From NCBI GenBank assembly GCA_025612245.1, contig JAAXKQ010000016.1:1-64000 (forward strand): 64,000 bases of DNA, read 5' to 3'. This document shows, piece by piece, positions 9,645-18,699 of the stretch (position 1 is its first letter; each line of letters starts with the position of its first letter). Under the pieces are notes generated by a model. That model was not told the origin of the DNA. It searched no databases and saw nothing but the letters and a program-made list of their open reading frames with translations. A program made the position numbers and the translations under genes. The stretch is from Ignavibacteria bacterium (GTDB taxonomy: Bacteria; Bacteroidota; Ignavibacteria; Ignavibacteriales; SURF-24).

Positions 9645-10109
9645 ATGGGAAAATCAGCATTCTTTCTTGTGGCCGTTTTTCTTTCTGTCCTTGCCTTTGA
9701 AACCTCTGCGCAGACTGCATACTACAAAATTGACAACGAGAACGGGGAGCTGATGAAGAAAGTTAACATCTGGGGGTACGTTAAGAATCCCGGACGGTAT
9801 GAGGTTCCCGCTTCAACAAACCTGATACAGATAATTGCCTATGCAGGCGGCCCCAGGGATCACGCGCTCATGGATGAGGTGAAGGTTTTCAGGGATAACC
9901 AGACCGGCCTGGGTGCCCCGGCAGTAAGGGAGGTGAACGTTGAGGAGCCGTCTAAAGTGCGCACATCGGACCTCCAGCTGCTTGACGAGGATACAATTGT
10001 AATTGACCACAGCGCTTCGGTCACCGTTGGCGAAATATTCGGCTATATTGGCGCCCCGGTGGCAATTGTAACAAGCATTATACTAATTGCCGACCGCGTC
10101 AGGAAATAA
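9645..10109 (+). CDS. Short SLBB-domain protein, exopolysaccharide export
   Basis: Secreted protein of about 154 residues with a signal peptide (FFLVAVFLSVLAFETSAQ) and one SLBB/beta-grasp domain (VNIWGYVKNPGRYEVPAST then LIQIIAYAGGPRDHA). SLBB domains occur in Wza-type outer-membrane export proteins, but the poly_export domain of Wza is absent here. A hydrophobic C-terminal helix (GAPVAIVTSIILIA) could anchor it in a membrane. The first ATG is 9633; the ATG at 9645 is preferred because AGGGG lies just upstream. It sits between the kinase and dehydrogenase genes. A role as an export partner or adaptor is inferred. Confidence 0.8.
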   Translation: MGKSAFFLVAVFLSVLAFETSAQTAYYKIDNENGELMKKVNIWGYVKNPGRYEVPASTNLIQIIAYAGGPRDHALMDEVKVFRDNQTGLGAPAVREVNVEEPSKVRTSDLQLLDEDTIVIDHSASVTVGEIFGYIGAPVAIVTSIILIADRVRK

Positions 10110-10141
10110 ATTTTTAAGACACAATCATAAAAAGGGATAAT

Positions 10142-11539
10142 ATGAAACTATTGGAGAAAATTAACGACAGGACAGCAATTGTTGGCGTAATCGGCCTTGG
10201 CTACGTGGGGCTGCCGCTTAGCCTGGAATTTGCACTGAAAGGTTTTAATGTGATCGGTTTCGACCTGGACGGAAAGAAAATTGATTTTCTCAGTCAGGGG
10301 GAAAGCTATATTAAACACATAAGTGCCGAAAAAATTAAGCTGGCAGTCGCCTCAGGAAGGTTTACTTCAACAACCGACTTCTCCCGCCTCAAAGAGCCCG
10401 ATGCTATTATTATCTGTGTCCCTACACCTCTGGATGAACACCGCGAACCAGATATGAGCTACGTGGTTAATACCGCAAAGACGGTTGCACAGTATATCAG
10501 GCCGGGACAGCTCGTTGTGCTTGAGTCCACTACTTATCCCGGAACAACAGAGGAAATATTACTCCCTATGTTCGAAAAGCAGGTCAGGAGGCCTGAACTT
10601 GAGATTGCAGGAGGGCTGGAAGAAGAAGTGTCTGAAAAAGAAGGTGAAGCAGAGGCTTCCCAGGAAAGCGCGATGAAGGTGGGTGAGGACTTTTACCTGG
10701 CCTTTTCCCCTGAAAGGGAAGACCCCAATAACCAGAACTATACTACTTCCACCATACCGAAAGTAATTGGCGGCGTGACGCCAAACTGTCTTGAGGTTGC
10801 TCAGGCGCTCTACAGCCAGGTTATTGCCAAAACCGTACCCGTCAGCTCAACGAGGGTTGCCGAGGCTGCAAAGCTCCTCGAGAACATTTACCGCTCGGTT
10901 AATATTGCCCTTGTAAACGAGCTGAAACTGGTATTCGGCAAAATGAACATCGACGTCTGGGAGGTAATTGAAGCCGCCTCAACCAAGCCCTTCGGATTCC
11001 ACCCGTTCTATCCGGGGCCGGGACTCGGGGGGCACTGCATACCCATCGACCCTTTTTATCTTTCCTGGAAGGCAAGGGAAAACGACAGCAATACGAGGTT
11101 TATTGAGCTTGCAGGCGAAATCAACACCGCAATGCCTTACTATGTGGTTGAAAAAACCTTTGAAGCCCTGAACCAGCGGCAGAAATCCATGAAAGGCTCA
11201 AGAGTCCTCATCCTTGGCGCAGCCTATAAGAAAGACATCGACGACACGAGGGAATCACCTTCCTTAAAGCTAATTGATATCTTCAGGGAAAAAGGCGCAA
11301 TTGTCGATTACAACGATCCTTATATGCCCAAGCTTCCAAAGACAAGAAAGTATAAATTCGATATGGTTTCAGCTGAGCTTACGCCTGAGAACCTGGAGAA
11401 ATTTGACCTCGTGGTCCTAAGTACGGACCATTCCTCTTACGACTATGAACTCATTAGCCGGAAGGCACAGCTCATTATTGACACGAGAAACGCTTTCGGC
11501 TCCAGGGGCATCAGAAATCCAAAGATTGTGAAGGCATGA
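10142..11539 (+). CDS. Nucleotide-sugar (UDP-HexNAc type) 6-dehydrogenase
   Basis: NAD-dependent oxidation of a UDP-hexosamine to the uronic acid, in the WecC/WbpA/TviB branch of the UDP-glucose dehydrogenase superfamily. The Rossmann motif GLGYVGLPL is at residues 18-26, the substrate loop LESTTYPGTTEE at about 127-138, FSPEREDP at about 188-195, and catalytic Cys299 in GGHCIPIDPFY. The exact substrate (UDP-GlcNAc or UDP-ManNAc) cannot be read from sequence. Residues about 147-177 form an acidic, Glu-rich insertion not usual in the family. The stop overlaps the ATG of the flippase gene (ATGA). Confidence 0.92.
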   Translation: MKLLEKINDRTAIVGVIGLGYVGLPLSLEFALKGFNVIGFDLDGKKIDFLSQGESYIKHISAEKIKLAVASGRFTSTTDFSRLKEPDAIIICVPTPLDEHREPDMSYVVNTAKTVAQYIRPGQLVVLESTTYPGTTEEILLPMFEKQVRRPELEIAGGLEEEVSEKEGEAEASQESAMKVGEDFYLAFSPEREDPNNQNYTTSTIPKVIGGVTPNCLEVAQALYSQVIAKTVPVSSTRVAEAAKLLENIYRSVNIALVNELKLVFGKMNIDVWEVIEAASTKPFGFHPFYPGPGLGGHCIPIDPFYLSWKARENDSNTRFIELAGEINTAMPYYVVEKTFEALNQRQKSMKGSRVLILGAAYKKDIDDTRESPSLKLIDIFREKGAIVDYNDPYMPKLPKTRKYKFDMVSAELTPENLEKFDLVVLSTDHSSYDYELISRKAQLIIDTRNAFGSRGIRNPKIVKA

Positions 11540-12933
11540 TGAGTAAACCGGAAACCGCCACCAGGGGGTCTTACTGGACTAAGGGACCCAGCCTGTGGCT
11601 TAGTGAGTTATCAAGGACAAAGCAGGGGAAAAGGCTTCTGGATTTCATACGGGAGAACAAACTGAAAGAAAAGTTCCTGGGGGAAACCTCCTGGTTCCTT
11701 CTGTCAAATATGATCTATAGTGCCTCGACCTACCTGGTCGGGTTTTTAATCCCATATCTTCTGAATACGGATGCCATGGCCTTTTTCTCCTCGGGAAACC
11801 AGATACTCATGGTTCTGTCTTTCATCTTTGAACTAGGTTTTTCGGTGAGCTTCCTGAGGTTCTATCAGCTGGATAAATCGGTAAAATACGTCAACAGCTA
11901 CCTGCAGATGATACTTTTTGCCGTGGTAATTATTATCGGGTATTTTTTCAGCAGCTTCTTCGACAGGCTCTTTAACATAGACGAGCTGCCGGTTGACCCC
12001 TCGCTGATGTATTTCCTGGTTATTGCACAGCTCGGGTGGTTTTTCATTAAAAACTGGCTCCTTGCAGTAAATAAAATTAAAAGCCTGGTTTTTCATTCGG
12101 TGTTAATACTCTTCCTCAGGGTCATATTTCTGCTGCACCTTTATTACGCGAAAGATTTTTCCATAAGGCAGCTTTTCCTGGAGACATTATTCTTCCCGTT
12201 CTTACCGACAATGCTCCACCTTTTCTGGGTCAACGTAAAGCTCATATTGGAATCATTGTCGCTTTATAACGTATTTTCTACATCCGTAATCAGGAAAGCT
12301 ATCCTCAAGGTTTATTCTTTCCTCAGGTTTTCAATGCTGACCTATATTTCGGGTTTCCTATACCTTTATACGGTGCGTTATCTGGTTATATATATGACGG
12401 GGAAGAGCAATACGGTTGTTGCTGATCTGGGTTATGCAATGACGTTTATCGGTATCATACTGGTTTTCTATACCACCTTCAGAAGCTACCTGATAGCCCG
12501 TTTGAGCATTAATAAATCCGGCTTCATAAGGGCTTATATTTCAAACATAAAAAGCATGTATAAGCAGTTCCTTTTGCTTATTGTTCTCTCGTCGGTCTTT
12601 CTCTCATACGCGGTTTATCTCATCAAGCCCGCTTACCTGTCGTTTAATACGGTAATTTTTTCTTTTATACTCTTTTTGTCCACTTTCCTTAACGTCTATT
12701 TAGGGCTTTTTACGGTGCTGTCAAAGACCTATGACTACAACAAGCTCGAAGTGCTGCTGAACATTATAAGGTTTCTGTTTGTGGTTCTGATTACTAACCT
12801 CCTGGTCGAAAGCCACGTCATTCTGGGCGTTGCGCTCGTAAATGCCGTGATGGTGCTGGGAGAATATCTGTACGCAAAAATATTATTAAGAAGAATATAC
12901 TATGTCCAGGCTCAACCTGTTGAGACTCTTTAG
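11536..12933 (+). CDS. Wzx-like polysaccharide flippase
   Basis: Integral membrane protein of 465 residues with about a dozen hydrophobic helices, matching the MATE/MOP polysaccharide-flippase superfamily. It would move undecaprenyl-linked repeat units across the inner membrane. The N-terminal 50 residues are polar and precede SWFLLSNMIYSASTYLVGFLIPYLL. ATG codons at 11536 and 11539 overlap the end of the dehydrogenase gene, and the 3' end overlaps the polymerase gene by 32 bases, so the genes are tightly coupled. Flippases diverge strongly in sequence, so the call rests on topology and on position before a Wzy-like gene. Confidence 0.8.
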   Translation: MMSKPETATRGSYWTKGPSLWLSELSRTKQGKRLLDFIRENKLKEKFLGETSWFLLSNMIYSASTYLVGFLIPYLLNTDAMAFFSSGNQILMVLSFIFELGFSVSFLRFYQLDKSVKYVNSYLQMILFAVVIIIGYFFSSFFDRLFNIDELPVDPSLMYFLVIAQLGWFFIKNWLLAVNKIKSLVFHSVLILFLRVIFLLHLYYAKDFSIRQLFLETLFFPFLPTMLHLFWVNVKLILESLSLYNVFSTSVIRKAILKVYSFLRFSMLTYISGFLYLYTVRYLVIYMTGKSNTVVADLGYAMTFIGIILVFYTTFRSYLIARLSINKSGFIRAYISNIKSMYKQFLLLIVLSSVFLSYAVYLIKPAYLSFNTVIFSFILFLSTFLNVYLGLFTVLSKTYDYNKLEVLLNIIRFLFVVLITNLLVESHVILGVALVNAVMVLGEYLYAKILLRRIYYVQAQPVETL

Positions 12934-14242
12934 GGGTTCAATTGTTTTTATCTTTGTCTTCAGTATTTTCAATGACAACCTTCTTGTGGATATTTTCGGC
13001 GAGAATGTTCTAAAGGGAATATTCCTTTTATTCATTGTAGTGAATTTGAGAAGGCTGTACCTGAACATTCTGAACTGGAGGATGCTAAGGAATATAGTGC
13101 CTTTTTTCATATTCCTGATCCTGACCTATTTTATTATGCTCATTAACTTTGCGGGTTTTGAAAGGCTCCTGGAGAATTCGTTCTTGTGGATCTCGATGCT
13201 TGTAATTGTCGTTTATTTTATCAATTACGACATAAATGAGGTCGTGTATATGATATGGGCTTCTTTAATCATCTCCTCTATCTATGCATTTTTCTCGCAG
13301 CCGATTTCGGAGTGGACCTTCAGAAAGACCGGGGGTACGGGAGACCCGAATGAGTTTGCCGCACAGCTGCTTTCTGTCCTGCCTCTTTCGGTCTACCTTT
13401 TTACCGTCATAAAAAGCATGGTCTATAAGACCATAGTTATCTGCGTGTCCTTAGCCGTTTTCATATACGCGCTTTTTATTGCCGGCTCAATGTCCGGCTT
13501 CCTCATGCTAGGCTTTTTAATACCCGTAGTGCTGATACGCTTTATGAGCCTTTCATTTACAAAGAGCCTCATGGTAATAGGACTTGGTTTGCTGATGTTT
13601 ATGATTTCGCTGCTCGTCTTCCAGGAAAAACTCGAGAACACCGAGGCGGTGCAGAACATGCTTGGCCGTACGCAGGAAACCGGTACGGCGCAGACGAGGC
13701 TCAACAGCTGGAAGGCGGGCATAAACATGTTCATTGAACAGCCTTTCCTGGGCGTCGGAATGCGGCAGTACGCAGAATATTCGCCTAAATACTCAAAAAC
13801 ATTCCTTAGCAGCGATTCTGTTGCCCCGCATAATATGTTCATAGAGGTGCTTGCCGAATCGGGTATCATCGTCTTTATAGCTTTTGTCATCTTCCTCATA
13901 GACCTCATGTCCAGGTACTTTAATGAGATCAGAAGGAGTTCTTACTTCTGGCTTTACCTTTCTTTGCTGGCCTATATACTGATGGGTTTTACGCTCGGAA
14001 TCACATACAATAAATTTATGTGGCTTTCGGTTGCAATTCTCATGAATGTCCACAGGATCTTTAGAACCTCGCCCGAAAATGAAGCTGAGGAGGATAGGAG
14101 CTTTACTAGAAAAATTATTGACCTAAAAGAAGAGAGTACTTTTACATATCGGGACAGGGAAGAAAAGCCGCTTCAAGAAAAGCTGCTTGAAGAAAAACCG
14201 TTCAGGGAAAAACTGCTCAAAGGCAATGCAAGGAACCGGTAG
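12902..14242 (+). CDS. O-antigen ligase/polymerase family protein (Wzy-like)
   Basis: Multi-pass membrane protein of the Wzy/WaaL superfamily, expected to polymerise lipid-linked repeat units on the periplasmic side. The hallmark segment follows the middle: RLNSWKAGINMFIEQP then FLGVGMRQY, and APHNMFIEVLAESG in the large periplasmic loop. About ten hydrophobic helices are visible. The cytoplasmic tail after about residue 385 is highly charged and repetitive, with EKPLQEKLLE followed by EKPFREKLLK. It overlaps the flippase gene by 32 bases. Polymerase rather than ligase is inferred from the co-polymerase and flippase beside it. Confidence 0.82.
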   Translation: MSRLNLLRLFRGSIVFIFVFSIFNDNLLVDIFGENVLKGIFLLFIVVNLRRLYLNILNWRMLRNIVPFFIFLILTYFIMLINFAGFERLLENSFLWISMLVIVVYFINYDINEVVYMIWASLIISSIYAFFSQPISEWTFRKTGGTGDPNEFAAQLLSVLPLSVYLFTVIKSMVYKTIVICVSLAVFIYALFIAGSMSGFLMLGFLIPVVLIRFMSLSFTKSLMVIGLGLLMFMISLLVFQEKLENTEAVQNMLGRTQETGTAQTRLNSWKAGINMFIEQPFLGVGMRQYAEYSPKYSKTFLSSDSVAPHNMFIEVLAESGIIVFIAFVIFLIDLMSRYFNEIRRSSYFWLYLSLLAYILMGFTLGITYNKFMWLSVAILMNVHRIFRTSPENEAEEDRSFTRKIIDLKEESTFTYRDREEKPLQEKLLEEKPFREKLLKGNARNR

Positions 14243-14288
14243 GCACTAAATCCGGAAACGTTGTTTAACACTAAAGTCAGGGTGAAAA

Positions 14289-15431
14289 ATGAAAGTCGTA
14301 CACATTATTTCGTCTTTTGGTCCCGGCGGAGCAGAGCTGCTGATAAAAGACCTGGCCATAAATACGCGCAAGGACATCCTTGTAGAAGTCTGGGCCGTTG
14401 GTGAAAGTGAAAGCGGGGAATTCGAGGAAAGGTACAAAAAAGAGCTCTTCCTGAATAACGTTGCCTATGCAAACATAGGGAAAAAAGCCGGACGCGGGAG
14501 GCTTGACGTAGTTGCAAGAATCAGGAAACTCGTGCGCATTAGACGCCCTGACCTCATAAATACCCATTCCGAGCTGGCTACTTTCTATACTTCGCTTGCC
14601 ATAATCGGAACAGGAATCAAGCTCGTTCAGACGGTGCATAATACAGTTATCCATTACCCTTTCCTGCAGAGGATCCTGGCCCGTGTTATGACGGACAAAT
14701 TTGTGGCAATTTCCGAAAGGTGCAAATCCATAATCGAAAGCTCAATCGGGCCAAGCCATAAGAAAATAAGGCTTATCTATAACGGCGTCAACGTAAAGAA
14801 GTTTCAGTGCAGCGACAGGGAGATCAGTCAGGAAGTCAGAAACCTCCTTGTCATCGGCCGCCTGGCCGTTCAGAAAGACCACCACACGCTCCTCCGGGCT
14901 TTTGCCATATTGAAAAGCCGCCTGAGTCAAGAGGGCATTATGGTGCCGGTGCTCAACATCGTGGGTACAGGCGCCCTTAAAGACGAACTGATGAAGCTTT
15001 CACAGGATCTCGGGCTTGAGGATTTTGTGAAATTCCTGGGCGCCAGAAGCGACATCCCGGAAATACTGAGGCAGTGCGACATCTGGGTCATGTCCTCAAG
15101 GTGGGAGGGGCTTTCTATTTCAATGCTGGAAGCCATGGCATCGGGCATTCCAATTGTTGCTACCGACGTCGGCAGCAACAGCGAGGTCATTGAAAATAAC
15201 ATTAACGGAAGCCTCGTTGAGAAAGAAAACCCGGAGATGCTCGCTCAGGCCATCTACCGCCTCATTACCGATCGGGAAAGAAGGAGATTGTATTCGGAAA
15301 ATGCCAGGCTGAAGGTCCTGGATTTCAGCCTGCAGGCGTGCCTGAGCAGCTATACCGACCTTTACCTCTCGCTTATAAGGAAGAATGCAGGTTTTATACC
15401 GGTAGGCGGAATTAAAAAAGTGAGTGCCTGA
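14289..15431 (+). CDS. Glycosyltransferase, family 4
   Basis: GT-B fold glycosyltransferase of about 380 residues that adds a sugar to the lipid-linked repeat unit on the cytoplasmic face. The N-terminal motif HIISSFGPGGAELLI is the acceptor-side loop typical of GT4, and the donor site holds EGLSISMLEAMASGIPIVAT with the E-x7-E pattern, followed by GSNSEVI. It starts with ATG after AGGGTGA. It lies between the polymerase gene and a second glycosyltransferase. Donor and acceptor sugars cannot be deduced. Confidence 0.9.
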   Translation: MKVVHIISSFGPGGAELLIKDLAINTRKDILVEVWAVGESESGEFEERYKKELFLNNVAYANIGKKAGRGRLDVVARIRKLVRIRRPDLINTHSELATFYTSLAIIGTGIKLVQTVHNTVIHYPFLQRILARVMTDKFVAISERCKSIIESSIGPSHKKIRLIYNGVNVKKFQCSDREISQEVRNLLVIGRLAVQKDHHTLLRAFAILKSRLSQEGIMVPVLNIVGTGALKDELMKLSQDLGLEDFVKFLGARSDIPEILRQCDIWVMSSRWEGLSISMLEAMASGIPIVATDVGSNSEVIENNINGSLVEKENPEMLAQAIYRLITDRERRRLYSENARLKVLDFSLQACLSSYTDLYLSLIRKNAGFIPVGGIKKVSA

Positions 15432-15464
15432 GGAAAATGCTTCAAGGGAAAAAGAGTAATTGAT

Positions 15465-16436
15465 ATGCCTAAAGCCAGTTTGCTGATCATCGGGAAAACG
15501 CCTCCTCCGCTCGGAGGTGTGGCGGTTCACATTCAAAGGCTCCTTTTTAACCTTAGGAGGGACAATATTCCCTTCGAATCGGTGAGCCTGAGCCTCCCGG
15601 GGCTGAGGACTTTTATTTATAAATACTTCCGGGCCGGTGTCGTGCACCTTAATACCTCAAACGTGTATGCAAGGATGGCTTTGACTCTGCTGTCATTTCT
15701 GACAAAGAAAAAACACATAAATACCTATCACGGCAACCTGGGAAACAAAGGCGGGCTTAAAAACCTTGCCGACAGGATATCCATAAGCCTTGCCACGCGC
15801 CCTGTTGTATTAAATGAGGATGCGAGGAGCTTTGCCTTGAGGTATAACGAGAAAACCGTTAAAATATCGGCCTTCATCCCGCCGCCCTTCGAAGAGGCGC
15901 TTTCGGAAGAGATAAAGCATAAAATAAGTGTTCTCAGGAGCAGCTACGGCATAATCTACTCTACAAATGCATACGGACTTATGTATGACGCCGGGAAAAA
16001 CGAGATATATGGAATCATGAGCCTTATCGGGTTATTCAGCCAGTTATGCGACAGGGCTTTAATTTTATCTGACCCGGGGGCGTCCTATAAAAAATACCTC
16101 GAAAAAAACGGCATAAAACTGACCCCGAACGTACTAATGATTTCAGAAGCGCACAGCTTTTTTGAAATTTTGAAGCTTTCAGACTGCTACCTGCGCAATA
16201 CCTCAACCGACGGGGACTCTATTTCAATTAAAGAGGCACTTTACCTCGGCAAGGCTGTCATTGCCACCGACTGCGTCCAGAGGCCCCGCGGAGTGACTCT
16301 CTGTAAAACCAATGACCCGTTGGACCTCCTGGAGAGGGTAAAGAAAATGGATGCCAAGGGCAATTCTTACGTGAGCTACCCGGTTAGGGACGGGTACATG
16401 GACTTAAGAAAAATATACCAGGAATTAACTAAGTAG
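15465..16436 (+). CDS. Glycosyltransferase (GT4-like, divergent)
   Basis: Predicted GT-B glycosyltransferase of 323 residues. The N-terminal LIIGKTPPPLGGVAVHI resembles the glycine-rich acceptor loop of family 4, and the C-terminal part has SISIKEALYLGKAVIAT, equivalent to the E-x7-E donor region though one Glu is weakly placed. It is shorter than most family members, and its middle region is poorly conserved. It lies 33 bases after the previous glycosyltransferase and is transcribed with it. A role in repeat-unit assembly is inferred from context; the sugar is unknown. Confidence 0.78.
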   Translation: MPKASLLIIGKTPPPLGGVAVHIQRLLFNLRRDNIPFESVSLSLPGLRTFIYKYFRAGVVHLNTSNVYARMALTLLSFLTKKKHINTYHGNLGNKGGLKNLADRISISLATRPVVLNEDARSFALRYNEKTVKISAFIPPPFEEALSEEIKHKISVLRSSYGIIYSTNAYGLMYDAGKNEIYGIMSLIGLFSQLCDRALILSDPGASYKKYLEKNGIKLTPNVLMISEAHSFFEILKLSDCYLRNTSTDGDSISIKEALYLGKAVIATDCVQRPRGVTLCKTNDPLDLLERVKKMDAKGNSYVSYPVRDGYMDLRKIYQELTK

Positions 16437-16474
16437 CATTAAATCCAAAGTGTAAGAGGGGATAAGCAAAGTAT

Positions 16475-18589
16475 ATGAGACAGATAATTCAGGACTTAAA
16501 GAAAGGTGACACAATTCTTGAGGAGATCCCGGCGCCGGTAGTAAAGGCGAACCACGTTTTGATCCAGACTTCCTGCAGCCTCGTTTCACTCGGCACCGAA
16601 AAGATGTTGGTTGACTTCGGCAAGGCAAACATGCTCGACAAGGCAAAACAGCAGCCGGATAAGGTTAAAATGGTTCTGGACAAGATCAGGACGGACGGGC
16701 TACTGCCAACAATAGAAGCAGTAAGGAATAAGCTCGATCAGCCGCTGGCTTTAGGATATTCCAACGCGGGCAGAGTAATTGCCGTTGGAAAAGGGATCAG
16801 CGAATTTAAGCCCGGCGACAGGGTGGTCTCCAACGGCAACCACGCCGAGATTGTCTGCGTGCCGGCAAACCTCGTTGCCAGACTGCCCGATAACGTTTCA
16901 GATGAAGAGGGCAGCTTTGCCATTGTTGGCGCCATTGGGCTTCAGGGCGTCCGCCTGGCGGCTCCTACATTCGGCGAAACCTTTGTGGTAATTGGCTTGG
17001 GACTAATTGGCCTTATTACTTCAAAAATTCTCCTTGCAAACGGATGCAACGTAATTGGATTTGACATTGATCCGTACAAAATAAAGCTGGCGGAATCCTT
17101 TGGGCTCAGGGCTTTCGCGGCCGGGGAGGTCCATGAACAGGTAAACCTAGTAAGGTCAATTACCAATGAAACGGGCTCAGACGGCGTAATTATAACGGCT
17201 TCAAGCAGAAGCAACAGCATCATATCGGCTTCGGCACAGATGTGCAGAAAACGCGGAAGGATTATACTCGTAGGAGTTACTGGACTTGAACTAAGCCGTG
17301 CGGACTTTTACGAAAAAGAGCTTTCCTTCCAGGTCTCCTGCTCTTATGGGCCCGGGCGCTACGATGAGTCGTATGAACAGAAAGGTCAGGATTATCCTCT
17401 TCCTTACGTGCGTTGGTCGGAAAAAAGAAACATTGAAGCCGTGCTAAAGGCAATTTCAACCGGGAAACTGGAAGTAAAGTCTCTCATCTCGGAAGTAGTT
17501 CCGCTAGATGAGTATCTAAAAATCTACGGGAACTTAAAAAGGCAGTCCGTAATAGCCTCAATCTTAAAGTACCCGGAAAGGCTTAAGCCCGAGGATACAC
17601 TGGTAAACTTAAGAGAACCCGAATTTCCAAAGTCCCCCGGGGTGCTGGCAATAATCGGAGCGGGAAACTTTACCGGATCAACAATCATTCCTGCCATAAG
17701 AAAACTTCAGGTAAGAAAAAAATATATCATAAGCGCCAGGGGCCTGAGCGCAAAAATGCTGGCTAAAAAGGGGAATTTCGAGAATGCGGGCTCCGACCAG
17801 GGCCAGGTATTCAAGGACACTGAGGTTAACCTCGTGATGATTACAACCAGGCACAACCTGCACGCTAAGATGGCCGCCGAGGCTCTAAGGAACGGCAAGA
17901 ATGTCTTTGTTGAAAAGCCTTTGGCGTTAAATGAAAATGAACTGAAGGAAATACTCTCTGCACAAAAGCTCTCAGGCAGAACCATAAACGTCGGCTTTAA
18001 CAGGAGGTTTTCCCCGTACGCAGAAGCCGTTAAAAAAAACTTAAACGGCTCCCCAATTAACATAACGGCAACCATGAACGCAGGATTCATACCCCAAAAC
18101 AGCTGGCTGCACGACCCGGAGGAAGGAGGAGGCAGAATTATTGGCGAAGCCTGCCATTTTATAGATTTATGCTCGTTCTTTACCGGAAGCAGGATCCTTC
18201 AGGTTTGCATGAACTCAATGGGAACACAGCCCAGGCCTAACACGGATAACGTCTCAATCCTGCTTAAGTATGAAAACGGAAGCAATGCCGTCATTAACTA
18301 TTTTTCGAACGGCAGCAAAACCTATTCAAAGGAGCGCGTGGAAATCTATAGCGATGAAAGGACATTTATAATCGACAACTGGAGGTCCGCAACGGGCTAC
18401 GGTGCCAGAGGCTTTAAGAACCTTAAGGGTAGACAGGATAAAGGTCACAAGGCACAGTTCCGGCTCCTTGTAGAAAGGCTTTCTAATGGGGGAAAAGCAC
18501 TGATTGCGCTTGAAAGCCTCATTAACACCACCCGTGCCTCATTTGCCGCAATTGAAAGTATGAAGTGCAATTCATGGGTGAAACTCTGA
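16475..18589 (+). CDS. Two-domain oxidoreductase: MDR dehydrogenase fused to Gfo/Idh/MocA
   Basis: Fusion of two NAD(P)-dependent modules. Residues 1 to about 360 are a medium-chain dehydrogenase/reductase with the Rossmann motif GLGLIGLITSKILLANG. Residues about 385-704 are a Gfo/Idh/MocA oxidoreductase with AIIGAGNFTG and the signature VFVEKPLALN. Such fusions recur in exopolysaccharide loci next to heparinase II/III-like genes, where they probably modify a nucleotide sugar or glycan, but the reaction is not established. It starts with ATG after GAGGGGATAAG. Domain calls are firm; the substrate is unknown. Confidence 0.88.
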   Translation: MRQIIQDLKKGDTILEEIPAPVVKANHVLIQTSCSLVSLGTEKMLVDFGKANMLDKAKQQPDKVKMVLDKIRTDGLLPTIEAVRNKLDQPLALGYSNAGRVIAVGKGISEFKPGDRVVSNGNHAEIVCVPANLVARLPDNVSDEEGSFAIVGAIGLQGVRLAAPTFGETFVVIGLGLIGLITSKILLANGCNVIGFDIDPYKIKLAESFGLRAFAAGEVHEQVNLVRSITNETGSDGVIITASSRSNSIISASAQMCRKRGRIILVGVTGLELSRADFYEKELSFQVSCSYGPGRYDESYEQKGQDYPLPYVRWSEKRNIEAVLKAISTGKLEVKSLISEVVPLDEYLKIYGNLKRQSVIASILKYPERLKPEDTLVNLREPEFPKSPGVLAIIGAGNFTGSTIIPAIRKLQVRKKYIISARGLSAKMLAKKGNFENAGSDQGQVFKDTEVNLVMITTRHNLHAKMAAEALRNGKNVFVEKPLALNENELKEILSAQKLSGRTINVGFNRRFSPYAEAVKKNLNGSPINITATMNAGFIPQNSWLHDPEEGGGRIIGEACHFIDLCSFFTGSRILQVCMNSMGTQPRPNTDNVSILLKYENGSNAVINYFSNGSKTYSKERVEIYSDERTFIIDNWRSATGYGARGFKNLKGRQDKGHKAQFRLLVERLSNGGKALIALESLINTTRASFAAIESMKCNSWVKL

Positions 18590-18699
18590 GTGTTATTGCT
18601 GAAAAATGATTTTTTCTTTAGCAGCAACAACCCTAATCCTTCTTTGCAGGCACAGCTTATTAACTGATAATTTAACTAATAACAGCCAGAAGAGATGCT

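Noticed and set aside
13423-13908. Minus-strand frame of 161 codons
   Set aside because: Antisense to the Wzy-like gene; Ser/Met-rich pattern reflects the complement of hydrophobic codons.
15120-15647. Minus-strand frame of 175 codons
   Set aside because: Antisense to two glycosyltransferase genes with good motifs; no domain in the translation.
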